DNA of 64,000 nucleotides from Shewanella surugensis (GTDB lineage Bacteria; Pseudomonadota; Gammaproteobacteria; Enterobacterales; Shewanellaceae), in NCBI RefSeq assembly GCF_023284005.1, contig NZ_JAKIKS010000007.1:1-64000 (forward strand), read 5' to 3'. The number at the start of each line of letters is the position of its first letter. Positions within the stretch are counted from its first letter, which is position 1. Below are positions 30,469 to 39,658 of the stretch, piece by piece. The notes under the pieces were generated by a model. The model had not been told where the DNA came from. It saw only the letters and a list, made by a program, of their open reading frames with translations, and did no database searches. The position numbers and the translations under genes are program-made.

Positions 30469-30822
30469 TCATTAGACTATAGCCAAACATTTCAATTTTA
30501 CCATTGTCTCATCAGGATGTAAGCGTGTGGTCAAGCTCCTCTTTTATGCACGATAAAGAGTTTGAAAATCTGTTCTATATCCAATTTCATTGACGATTCA
30601 GAATTCAGCTGGCATTGCAGGTGCGCCACTGCCGCTAAACGACCACCCGTTTTAAATTTACCCATGGTCAAATGTCTGCAACCAGCTTGTGTCAGCGACT
30701 CCCCTATTCAACTCGACTACATAGCAACCCATTCATACGCAAGCTGAGCGCCCAACAACAAGCTTGTACTTAAAAAAATCACCCGATTTTGCTTTCATTC
30801 CTATCACCATTTAGCGCAAGCA
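30469..30822. other. Non-coding gap before the sulfotransferase gene
   Basis: About 350 bp without a gene I can support. On the minus strand there is an open stretch (about 30562-30710) reading ESLTQAGCRHLTMGKFKTGG and onward, without a ribosome site and not a recognisable family. It could be a decayed gene end. A weak plus-strand ORF in the same place looks spurious. Confidence 0.35.
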
Positions 30823-31503
30823 TTAATAATCAAAAAATTGCCTGCGATCTTTACCGGCGCTATTTGGATTGACTTTGTTCGGATGCTTATATTCTCGCCA
30901 ATCGGCCACATGTTTTCCCTTATTTAAATGGGGAAAGCTTAAAGGTGGATAATTTAACTGCGTAAAGTCTGCATCGGTGTTTTTCGAGCGAGTTGAAATT
31001 AACGTTGGCGTCTGTTCAATGAAGCTAAGGAGTGCCCCTAAACTCCCTTGATGGCTTAAATTAATCATGAGTAAATCATCACGAGCCGAAAAATAGTCCA
31101 TGACGTCTCTTTTATGGGCCAGATAACAAGCTTGTAAATAGTCTGCATTAAAGGGATCGGCTGCGGTCGATAAGGCAAAAATGGCATTAAAACTGCGTTT
31201 CATCACAGGGTTAAACACCCCTGTTTTTAAATCGAGATTAAGCTGCATTTTCTTTAACAGCATCTGAATCGACGGGAGCCACCCTGCCAAATCTCTCTCT
31301 AAATAGACAAACTTCGATCCAGGAAACAGCTTATCTAATTGCTGATAATCACTAAAACAGGGAGAATCTGAAATGACATCGGCCACTTCAAATGCACGTT
31401 TAGTATAAGCCGTATGCGCCACCTTAAAGCCATAATCTAACAAGGCAACACTGATACTCGTGGTGCCCGTTCGAGGTAAACCAATGATAAAAATTTTGTT
31501 CAT
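30823..31503 (-). CDS. Sulfotransferase-family protein
   Basis: A 226-residue protein with the N-terminal PAPS-binding loop FIIGLPRTGTTSISVAL at residues 4-20 (the 5'-phosphosulfate-binding motif of sulfotransferases). KFVYLERDLAGWLPS near residue 70-85 fits the second, 3'-phosphate-binding region. The family moves a sulfuryl group from PAPS to sugars, lipids or other acceptors, or is a P-loop relative of unknown substrate. It most resembles the short sulfotransferase branch found in bacteria and eukaryotes with a DYGFKVAHT-like stretch. It is a lone gene. Acceptor unknown. Confidence 0.75.
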   Translation of the reverse strand: MNKIFIIGLPRTGTTSISVALLDYGFKVAHTAYTKRAFEVADVISDSPCFSDYQQLDKLFPGSKFVYLERDLAGWLPSIQMLLKKMQLNLDLKTGVFNPVMKRSFNAIFALSTAADPFNADYLQACYLAHKRDVMDYFSARDDLLMINLSHQGSLGALLSFIEQTPTLISTRSKNTDADFTQLNYPPLSFPHLNKGKHVADWREYKHPNKVNPNSAGKDRRQFFDY

Positions 31504-31721
31504 AGGAGATGAGTCATGCTGCTTTTAATGCCATAACTTAACACATTAAACAGTACTATTGATAAAACGACTAAGATAGAAACTATCACTAGTCTATTAT
31601 GATAAGCTATTGACCATCCGACTATCTAATGATCAGAACATTCGTGCACTTTCAATGAGCTTGGGGATAGGAAGTGCCTTATTGAATTCATCTCAACTTG
31701 ATAGCATTTAATGGATTGATT

Positions 31722-32207
31722 TTACTCAATCCCAATGGCGATTTCGACTTCATTGTCGCTTTTATAATATTCAAAATCAGTATTAAAGTTGCGAATATGA
31801 CCGCAATCATAAGCATTAAAATAACGCCAAACCTCACCCCATAATTGGATCACGGTTTGTGGCATTTTCCCCTTTGCAGAAAAAACCAGATATTTCCCCG
31901 ACTCAACACTGACTGTCAACGCCGTAGCACTCACATCAGGATCAAGCACACTTTGATCATTAGATAATTGCGCTATTGTTAATGTGTCTGCACACGCAAT
32001 AATATCAAACTCACCACTGACATCGGACTCATAATGGGTATACACCCCATAGACGTTGGCATCTTCTGATAAAAGCGAGCCACAACGAATATTAAACAGC
32101 TCCCATAACGAGGATATTTTGGCTGTTGAAGGCGCAAGTTCAAGGGCATTTTTCGTTCTAACAGCAAGGCCCGCCACACTAAAAGTCTCAATATGCTCAA
32201 TTCTCAT
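31722..32207 (-). CDS. GyrI-like / AraC effector-binding domain protein
   Basis: 161 residues, a stand-alone effector-binding domain without DNA-binding part. It starts MRIEHIETFSVAGLAVRTKN, the usual beginning of this fold. Further family features are VYGVYTHYESDVSGEFDIIA (YGVY motif followed by a strand) and an end with WRYFNAYDC, then DFEYYKSDNEVEIAIGIE. Such proteins bind small hydrophobic or cationic molecules (GyrI, BmrR and Rob C-terminal domain family) and some inhibit DNA gyrase. No partner gene is adjacent. Confidence 0.8.
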   Translation of the reverse strand: MRIEHIETFSVAGLAVRTKNALELAPSTAKISSLWELFNIRCGSLLSEDANVYGVYTHYESDVSGEFDIIACADTLTIAQLSNDQSVLDPDVSATALTVSVESGKYLVFSAKGKMPQTVIQLWGEVWRYFNAYDCGHIRNFNTDFEYYKSDNEVEIAIGIE

Positions 32208-32386
32208 TATCAGCTCCTGGTCTTTTTTGTATCAACCCGATCAATACCGCATCTCTATACCCCATTCTAAACGAGAGACTCAATACCCATCAAGCGCAAA
32301 AAAGCACTAAATAGCTTGAACCATTTAAACAATAAATCAGGCGATCATCACCATCGCTTTCACACGCATTGTCCGTGCCTGATTGA

Positions 32387-32686
32387 TCATCTTGCCAAAA
32401 CCCCTAATACATCTATTTCAAGAGAGCGTAAACCTTGATTAAGCCAGTCAGCTAACGCCTCTCCGCCTTCGCGAGGTGCGTAACTATTATGCGGCTGTAA
32501 ATAATAAACGTCATCCACACGAGACTGTACACTTAATTGCTGTGACTGCGAATAAATAGGGTTGTATTCTAATGCTGCCGCACTTTGGGTGATATTAATT
32601 CCGATAACACTTATTCCAACAGCACGATAAAAAGCCCCCCCTTTTAATATTGTTTTTATCATTATTATTTGACTCTCAGTCACCAA
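32387..32686 (-). pseudogene. Truncated PI-PLC-like phosphodiesterase fragment
   Basis: A 99-residue frame with a hydrophobic N-terminus, then YYLQPHNSYAPREGGEALAD and WLNQGLRSLEIDV. These match the start of the PI-PLC X-type catalytic domain (catalytic His in HNSY, then the acidic LEIDV strand). Real enzymes continue for 250 or more residues with a second catalytic His. Here the frame ends six residues after LEIDV, so the enzyme is cut off and cannot be active. It is part of a run of decayed genes between 32.3 and 36.1 kb. Confidence 0.65.
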
Positions 32687-32785
32687 TAATGATTGACAAC
32701 CTTATCGATTAATATCAAGCAGCCACTGTAAAATACTAACGAAACCTTAACAACAAAAAAAGAATAAACTGATATGCCATCTAAA

Positions 32786-32817
32786 ACAAAAGAGCGCCTT
32801 GATTGGCGCTCTTTTGT
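32786..32817. terminator. Bidirectional rho-independent terminator
   Basis: Perfect stem ACAAAAGAGCGCC / GGCGCTCTTTTGT with a six-base loop; T-rich on both strands. It ends the minus-strand spo0M-like gene. Confidence 0.8.
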
Positions 32818-32853
32818 TACCCGAATTCAACATCTTACTATTCGCTTAATAGC

Positions 32854-33635
32854 TTAACAATGCTGTTCAAGTAATTGATGAAGCTGATAATGTAATGTAG
32901 GAAGATCACCTTGAGTAATATTCAATGCGACTTGAGCTTTATGTTGACGAATATATTGATTCACTAACTCAGTGAGTCCACGATTTTTGTAATCTAGATC
33001 TAACTGTAATTGAAGACTTTTATCATCTTGATACATGATCAAGTCTAACTCATCAAATTGTTCACTAAAATAACCACTTTGTGCTTTACACTCAAATTCT
33101 TGAATAAAAGGCATCGGTGATAAAGGCGATGAGCACGCTTCACCTTATTCATCACAAAACCTAAAGCCGTTAATGCATTGAATACACTATTTTGCAATGA
33201 ATTAGGCTCAATGGTTAAATAACCTTCATCGGATTTATCTAATGAATAGTCAATATCCAAACGAGGACTGATCCAAATTTTACTGCGGCCAAGACTCAAA
33301 GGCGTTGATAAAGGCAAAGGGAAACAAAAAGGAATATTGTTGATAACACCTGGCTGAGTGGTGAAATCGGCGACCAGTTCATAGCGGGTTAACTCATGAT
33401 GTTTTTCTATCTCACGAAGACACACTTGCTGTCCGCAATCATATTCTTCTTCAGCAATATAATTACTCCATATCAATAACTCAATTTTATTCACTTTTTG
33501 AGAAAATTGCCCCCCCGTGACTTTAATAATGCCTGATACATCTTGTCCCGGTTGTAAGGTTCCATTCTCAAGGATCGCCTCCACTCTTGCAGCTCCAATC
33601 CCCAGCCTTGCAAGCGCTTTACTAAAAAATGACAT
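32854..33635 (-). pseudogene. Spo0M-family gene with a frameshift
   Basis: The N-terminal part (MSFFSKALARLGIGAARVEA, start 33635, with AGGAG upstream) covers an arrestin-like Spo0M fold: LQPGQDVSGIIKVTGGQ, then IPFCFPLPLSTPLSLG. Around 33114-33125 the frame is lost. The family-typical continuation PFIQEFECKAQSGYFSEQ to the end LHQLLEQHC is intact in the adjacent frame. A single-base indel would restore a protein of about 255 residues, the usual Spo0M length. Spo0M-like proteins occur widely in gammaproteobacteria with unclear, possibly cytoskeletal or stress-related roles. This is either a young pseudogene or a sequencing error. Confidence 0.75.
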
Positions 33636-33862
33636 AGAACTCCTTTCTGTTTGTCATTAAATGAGGCCAGAGAGTAGCATGGTGATTTTAGTTTTACCAT
33701 TCAAGGTATTATAATATTTAAAAATAAACTAGAATTTATTTTTCTGCTATATATTCGTAATAACAACCCTACTAAGTCAGTGATGAATGCAGAGCGACTC
33801 TAGTGAGACTCATTTTAAGTGGTATAATAAACACTCTATGTAATAGACATTGGGGGAAAGCC

Positions 33863-34156
33863 ATGGATACTACACCAGCAATACTCACCCACCTCTTCGA
33901 TCAACTCGGGTTGATGAGTAGCACTAAAGAAATAGAACGTTTTATTGATTCCCATACCTTAGAAGACAATATCCGCTTATATCAAGCTGATTTTTGGAGT
34001 TTATCCCAAAAAAACTTTTTAAAAGAATCCTTAGAAGAGGATGCACAATGGTCTGGTGCCACAGATTGTTTGGATACGCTGCTGCGTAAAAAAACATCCC
34101 TGAACTGTCAATGTGGATCCTCAGCACCGCCCTATTCAGGAGATAAAATCAGTTGA
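33863..34156 (+). CDS. DUF2789 family protein
   Basis: Started at the ATG at 33863 (GGGGGAAAG seven bases before it) rather than at the earlier in-frame ATG, because MDTTPAILTHLFDQLGLMSS is where this family begins. The 97-residue product continues with IERFIDSHTLEDNIRLYQAD, then FWSLSQKNFLKESLEEDAQW, typical of DUF2789, a small helical family of unknown function in Proteobacteria. The family usually ends near LDTLLR. The extra ~22 residues (KKTSLNCQCGSSAPP...) look like read-through and overlap the end of the converging broken acylase gene, so the native stop may have been lost. Confidence 0.75.
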   Translation: MDTTPAILTHLFDQLGLMSSTKEIERFIDSHTLEDNIRLYQADFWSLSQKNFLKESLEEDAQWSGATDCLDTLLRKKTSLNCQCGSSAPPYSGDKIS

Positions 34157-36125
34157 TACTCAGATGGTTGAGGTAATAAGGGCGTATTCGCATTATAAAT
34201 ATAGTCCTCATACCCAGAACGATAAAAAATCGATAAAGGATGAGCAGATTGCCCGCCGGGCAATGTTAAAATAGCCTGTTCTTCCCTTCCTGGCTGCACA
34301 ATAAAACGCTCTGATGCACCAAAATGGGCTACTTGTACCGCAGGCATAAAGTTATCACCAAAACCCACTGTGCTTGGCATATCCAAAACAGGACCCAAAA
34401 CCGGAAAAATACGACTAAATGGATGCTGGATCTGTAAACGATTAACCTTTCCACAAGATAAATCCGCCAGTTTATTATTGTCACTGTATTGTTCGAGTAA
34501 AGCAGCTTTGGAATCATTATAAGCCGACAAAATAACCCCATTCCAACTTTCGCCCTTGAACAGCCATGTCTCGGGCCGCTGCTTTATTAATTGCCAAAGC
34601 CCAGGTTCTAAATAACGTTTAATCACACTTAAGCTCAGTCCATAAGGCTTAAGTTTATCTTCTATCGGTGAAAGATAATCGAGCCAATATAGCCTCTCTA
34701 AATCCTTTCACTAAGGTGTAACCCACAGAGTCTTCACATGCACAGGCTTGCCATCCCTCGATAAACTCAATATCTTCTTTAAAAGTGTCATCTTGGGATG
34801 AAAGCAGGCTCATCAAATAATTCTACAGAGATTAATTTATCGTATATTTGCACATTTCTCGCCCCTAATGCGTAACCTCCATCACCTAAACGAGCAAAAT
34901 CGTTAACGGATACCGCTCTGGCATTCGCTGTCCATAAACGCGCATGCTTAGGATTAATCACTCGAGGTAAGTATTCTGCATCTTGTTGCCATAAATCGGC
35001 TTGGTAGTCACTCGAAGACATCGCCGTATTACTCGGATTCAATCGAGCAAGAAAAGCCCCTGTCGGCTGCCAAGCAAGATTGCCTTCAGTATCAACAACC
35101 AGCATATTTTGAATAGGGACCTCAACATCTGAAGCCAATGTCATCACCTCTTCAACACTGGTAAGAGTGTCTAAATTCAACACCTTAAAATTCACGGCAT
35201 AATCTTGATAGCCAACCCATGAAAGGGCATATTTTTTATTATTAATCGAGTCACTATCTTAAAAAGCATGTTGCAAAGGGCTATTTTTTGAAGGCATATT
35301 GAGCGAAGCATGATTTATCGTAGAAACAGGTTGAGCAATGGCATTTTTACTCAATAAATCAATTAAATTAACCACCGGCCCAAATTGAGATATTTCAAAT
35401 TCAAAATCAATCGCACTGCCATCGGCTAATTGAATACGCTCGGTCTCTATGGTTAAAGGCTCACTATCGGTTAATTCAACCCAATCGGCGGTATCCAAAT
35501 ACGCATTCGTAAAACCCCAGGCAATATGACCATTACTGCCAACAATCACCCCTGGAGTACCAGGTAAAGAGACCCCTGTTATCTGCACAACTTGCTTTGT
35601 GGTCTCATGAGTATAATTTAACTGAGTCCGATACCAAATAATGGGTACGCCTAACGATAAATGCATGTCATTTGACAACATGCCTTGGCCTGCTTCAGTT
35701 AAACTCCCCGCTACAGCCCAATTATTACTGCCCTTTTGAATGGACTCTTTGATTTCATGAACGGTGTTAACTCTCGTGGATAGTTGCACATCTTGCGATA
35801 ATATTGGGCTTTAAGGAGGCATTAAAGGAATACGGCTTAAATCAAGCGCCGCTTGAAATTGACTCGGTTGAATGAAAAAATTCACCATACTCTGACCAAA
35901 GTGCTGTTTAATCAACGTTAAGACTAAATCTCTTTCAATGGTTTTCGCCTGTAAATCAATATACATACTAAAAATAACCAGTAAACTATCAGTCATTACC
36001 CAAGGTTTTGGCGATTTCCTCAGCAATAAATACTCAAAACTATGCACCCGTTGCTCCTCAACGCTGCATTCACCCCCTTGGTATATTGCAATAATATCGC
36101 TTTTTCATCACCTTTCCTTATAAAA
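34132..36125 (-). pseudogene. Penicillin acylase family gene, multiply broken
   Basis: Four adjacent minus-strand frames together resemble a penicillin/acyl-homoserine-lactone acylase (Ntn hydrolase). They are DEKAILLQYTKGVNAALRSN plus SFEYLLLRKSPKPWVMTDSL (alpha chain), GSNNWAVAGSLTEAGQGMLS with NDMHLSLGVPIIWYR (the beta-chain start, where Ser is the autocatalytic nucleophile), a middle part with NMLVVDTEGNLAWQPTG, and a C-terminal part with ILTLPGGQSAHPLSIFYRSG. At least three frameshifts or stops separate them. The N-terminal ~100 residues and signal peptide are missing where the M20 gene ends. Such enzymes can remove side chains of beta-lactams or quench acyl-homoserine lactones; this one is dead. 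Confidence 0.85.
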
Positions 36126-36136
36126 AGGGTAAAGAA

Positions 36137-37483
36137 CTATTGATTAAAAAGCCCAATCGCACTGGCGGTCATTGCCCTAACACCAGTATGAATAGTAATG
36201 GGATAATCGGGCGCAAATTGACTGGAATGCAGTGAAGGTAAGGGCTCCCCACTACTCACACTATTGGCATATTTGCCTTTATTCACTGCGCCAAGCCAGA
36301 ACAGCGAAATCGGTCTACGCTCTTTGGTTTGCCCATAAAGACCAAAATCTTCTCCCGCCATCACGGCAGGTACCTTCAATACATTATTCGAACCTAACTC
36401 TGCAGCAATACTACGGCTGACTTGAGCGGTTAATGCAGGATCATTATACGTCGATGGAATACGTTCTTCTTCATGCACAAATACCACAGGCGCTAAATCA
36501 TTTGGCACTCCAGCGCTCATTGCAATACCTTTAACCATACGCTTTAACGAAGCGATTTGTTGTAAGCGTACTTCAGGATTATAAGATCTTAAGGTGAGAG
36601 CAAGTTTGACCTCATTAGGAATAATATTATGCTTTGTGCCTCCTTGAATCGAACCGACTGTCATCACATTAGGCTCTAAAGGTGAAATTTCTCGACTCGC
36701 AATCGTTTGCAAAGCAAGTACCATTCGGGACGCAAGCACAATGGGGTCAATGGTCAATTGAGGATAAGCCCCATGTCCGCCAACCCCTTTTACCCTAATA
36801 TCAACCGAGTCTACATTGGCCAAAGCATATCCTGATGTGATGCCGACTTGCCCAGCGGCCATGTCCGCACTCACGTGTAAAGCAAGAATATAGTCAGGTA
36901 TAGGGTAATCAGAAAAAATACCAGCTTCTAACATGGCTTTAGCACCACCGCCCACCTCTTCTGCCGGCTGAGCCAACAAGACTAAAGTGCCTTGCCAATC
37001 TTGCTTACGATGAATGAGCTGCTCAGCGGTGCCGATTAAACTCACCATATGAATATCATGCCCACAGGCATGCATCACCCCCACCTCATTGCTGTCTTTA
37101 TCTAATTGAGTCACTTTGGAAGCATAAGGTTTTTGTGTTTGCTCTGTCACCGGTAACGCATCTAGATCGGTACGAATTAATAGTGTCGGACCATCACCAT
37201 TTTCATACACACCCACGACACCATACCCTCCAACATTTGACGTCACGTCGACACCCAGCTCTGATAATGTTTCAGCCATGATTTTTGCCGTTTGTTGCTC
37301 TTGATAAGAGAGTTCAGGGTGTTGATGAAAATGTAAATACAACTTCTCTAGTCTCGGCATCGCTTTATCAACCGATAAGCTCAAACGCGTCTCACCGAAT
37401 TCATTATTGGAGACTTGCTGAGCATATAAGTTGACGCTAAAAACAAGAAAAGGGACATAAAATGCAGTAAAAAGACCTTTCAT
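36137..37483 (-). CDS. M20-family amidohydrolase, exported
   Basis: 448 residues, starting with a signal peptide (MKGLFTAFYVPFLVFSVNLY, then AQQ). The metal-binding motif MHACGHDIHMVSLIGTAEQL lies near residue 140, followed by QPAEEVGGGAKAMLEAG with the catalytic and metal-binding Glu pair, and VMAGEDFGLYG near the end. This is the M20D aminoacylase/hippurate hydrolase/IAA-amino-acid hydrolase type, which cleaves N-acyl amino acids. Periplasmic location is inferred from the leader. It sits directly downstream of a broken acylase gene, but nothing proves a shared pathway. Substrate unknown. Confidence 0.88.
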   Translation of the reverse strand: MKGLFTAFYVPFLVFSVNLYAQQVSNNEFGETRLSLSVDKAMPRLEKLYLHFHQHPELSYQEQQTAKIMAETLSELGVDVTSNVGGYGVVGVYENGDGPTLLIRTDLDALPVTEQTQKPYASKVTQLDKDSNEVGVMHACGHDIHMVSLIGTAEQLIHRKQDWQGTLVLLAQPAEEVGGGAKAMLEAGIFSDYPIPDYILALHVSADMAAGQVGITSGYALANVDSVDIRVKGVGGHGAYPQLTIDPIVLASRMVLALQTIASREISPLEPNVMTVGSIQGGTKHNIIPNEVKLALTLRSYNPEVRLQQIASLKRMVKGIAMSAGVPNDLAPVVFVHEEERIPSTYNDPALTAQVSRSIAAELGSNNVLKVPAVMAGEDFGLYGQTKERRPISLFWLGAVNKGKYANSVSSGEPLPSLHSSQFAPDYPITIHTGVRAMTASAIGLFNQ

Positions 37484-37717
37484 AAGAGCGAGGTTTCCGA
37501 CACAAAATCAACATTAATTTAACCTATCACATTCAATCTGTTTGATAAATCCTCTAACTGTATAAAATTCAATCTTAAATGAAATAATTAATCATTATTC
37601 TGCGTTACTCCAGCCGAATTACTCGATTGCATGTATGGCTATCCCCCGAAAAGAGTCGGCCATTTTACACTTGATATCCAAATTCAATATCTAAGACGTA
37701 TGAACAATTCTAATCGC

Positions 37718-39631
37718 TTAAGAGTAGACACAAGTGAAGTCATCATCACTCTTTATGACTTTCATTTGTGAAAAATAAATCGCTTCATCGGCACGCTCTA
37801 CCAAAGTATCTAATTGATGATCGGGAGCAATGGCTTGAGTCACGCCAAAACTGGCCGTTACAGAAAATTGATGTCCTGAGTACTGAGTATTCATCGACGC
37901 TAATGCTAAGCGGCATGCAGCAGCCTTTTCCCAAGCAGCAGCTTCATTAATATCGGGCAATAAAATCATAAATTCTTCCCCCCCCATACGGACAAAAATA
38001 TCATTGAGCCCTAACAGCGGATTTATTTCAGCAACAATTTTTTTCAGTACCCAATCACCCGTTCCATGGCCAAAACGGTCGTTAATATTTTTAAAATCAT
38101 CAATATCAAAACTCACTAAGCTAAACTGCCGCTGCTCTTTGCGCGCTTGCCGATAAAGGATTTTACCCACGTACTCACCCGCACTGCGATTATAAATCCC
38201 CGTTAAGGGATCGCTTTGCGCTAAGACTTGATAGCGCCCCTTTTGTCTCACACTAATAAAGACCCAAATAATAAGAAAACAGATACAGCCAATCAACAAG
38301 GTCATCCATAAATGCATTTGTGTCTGCGTGCGATCGGTCATTTTTTTCATCGCAAGATAAAGCGCTTTTTCACGCTCTAATAAATCCAATTGCCTCTCTC
38401 TGTCTAATAGCTGTAATTTAGCACTTTCAAAAACCGTTAATTGGCCTTTAATATCTTGCATTCTGGTTAAACTAGCGGCTTCATAAGCTTTACGATAAAA
38501 CAACGCCAGCGTTGTGTTATCTAACGCCTCATAAGTATCAGATAACATGAGTGACGCATCGATCAGTAAAATACTCGTCCCCAGCTCAGTGGCTATTTCG
38601 AATGATTGTAAGGCGTATTTTTCTGCTTTAATCAGTTTTCCTTCTCGCTTAGCAATATCAGCCAAATGCACATAAATAAATCCCAGCTCACTGGTATTAT
38701 TATCTGCCAATGCCATTTGATAAGCCTCATCAATGCTCTTTTTAGCGCTGATTAATCGGTTATCCAATAGATAAATGTGCGTGAGTGAACGTAAATTTAT
38801 CGACTTAGTACCATTGTCATTTGCCAATTCGCACTCATGATAAGCATCAGTAAACAATCGAACTAAGTGATCTCGCTGGTTGATATCATGCTCAATCAAA
38901 TTCGTAACAGCATTGGCATGAATGGTCGAAATATAACAGCGCCTAATCGGTTTAATGACTTTATTAAGAGTGGCATATAATTTACCCGTATATTGCTGAG
39001 CAGCCTGATCACGTGTCATGCGAGAAAGCATTTCTACCATCAACATATACACATAAGCTTCATTATTGACATCATCAACACGCTCTAAATACGGCACGAT
39101 TTGATTGAGTACCTGCAGTGTATTGACCACTTCATCTAAATCGGAATAAACCCCGGCCAACAACACCAATAAATTCACATATTCAGCGATTAAGCTTTCA
39201 GGTGGCGTTTTATCTAAGTAGGTTTGCAGCAGCTTTTGAGCCGATTTCATCTCACCATTCATGGCCCAAGACTGCGCCTTGAGTAACACAAAACGATATT
39301 GTAAGACTAATGGCATTTGATGAAGTAAAGGCAAGAGCTTATCGGTTTCAACGGCAACCTGCTCCAAATCCATCAGACGAATAGATTCAAGCTGACTTAC
39401 CCAAGCCTCTATTTGAGCCATATTAACATGAGTGATACCAACAGGGGCATCGACAACCATTCCACTTAAATTTGACTCAGATGCCATTGAACCCGACTGA
39501 TGCAATGATCCATGATTACCTATCGCTGTCGCCGATGTAAAAATCAACAATGAGGGGCTAACAAAACCCAAAAAAAGGACATTAAAAATAAAAATAGACA
39601 CTTTAGCCCGTAATCGATTCTTGGCTAACAT
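37718..39631 (-). CDS. TPR-containing diguanylate cyclase (first of three in the array)
   Basis: 637 residues: an N-terminal signal/membrane segment (residues ~10-32), a long helical TPR-like repeat region (~60-400), a coiled segment rich in LLDRERQLDLLEREKALYLA, one membrane span (~435-455), then a C-terminal GGDEF domain. The active-site loop is VRMGGEEFMILLP near residue 549, catalytically competent for making c-di-GMP. The inhibitory site RxxD expected just before it is missing (GLND). The sensor part is probably periplasmic. It is the last of three paralogues on the minus strand. Confidence 0.9.
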   Translation of the reverse strand: MLAKNRLRAKVSIFIFNVLFLGFVSPSLLIFTSATAIGNHGSLHQSGSMASESNLSGMVVDAPVGITHVNMAQIEAWVSQLESIRLMDLEQVAVETDKLLPLLHQMPLVLQYRFVLLKAQSWAMNGEMKSAQKLLQTYLDKTPPESLIAEYVNLLVLLAGVYSDLDEVVNTLQVLNQIVPYLERVDDVNNEAYVYMLMVEMLSRMTRDQAAQQYTGKLYATLNKVIKPIRRCYISTIHANAVTNLIEHDINQRDHLVRLFTDAYHECELANDNGTKSINLRSLTHIYLLDNRLISAKKSIDEAYQMALADNNTSELGFIYVHLADIAKREGKLIKAEKYALQSFEIATELGTSILLIDASLMLSDTYEALDNTTLALFYRKAYEAASLTRMQDIKGQLTVFESAKLQLLDRERQLDLLEREKALYLAMKKMTDRTQTQMHLWMTLLIGCICFLIIWVFISVRQKGRYQVLAQSDPLTGIYNRSAGEYVGKILYRQARKEQRQFSLVSFDIDDFKNINDRFGHGTGDWVLKKIVAEINPLLGLNDIFVRMGGEEFMILLPDINEAAAWEKAAACRLALASMNTQYSGHQFSVTASFGVTQAIAPDHQLDTLVERADEAIYFSQMKVIKSDDDFTCVYS

Positions 39632-39658
39632 AAAGGTTATCGCTCTTATTATTTGAAA

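Noticed and set aside
30562..30747. 61-residue plus-strand ORF between the kinase and sulfotransferase genes
   Set aside because: No ribosome site and no family; the opposite strand is at least as open.
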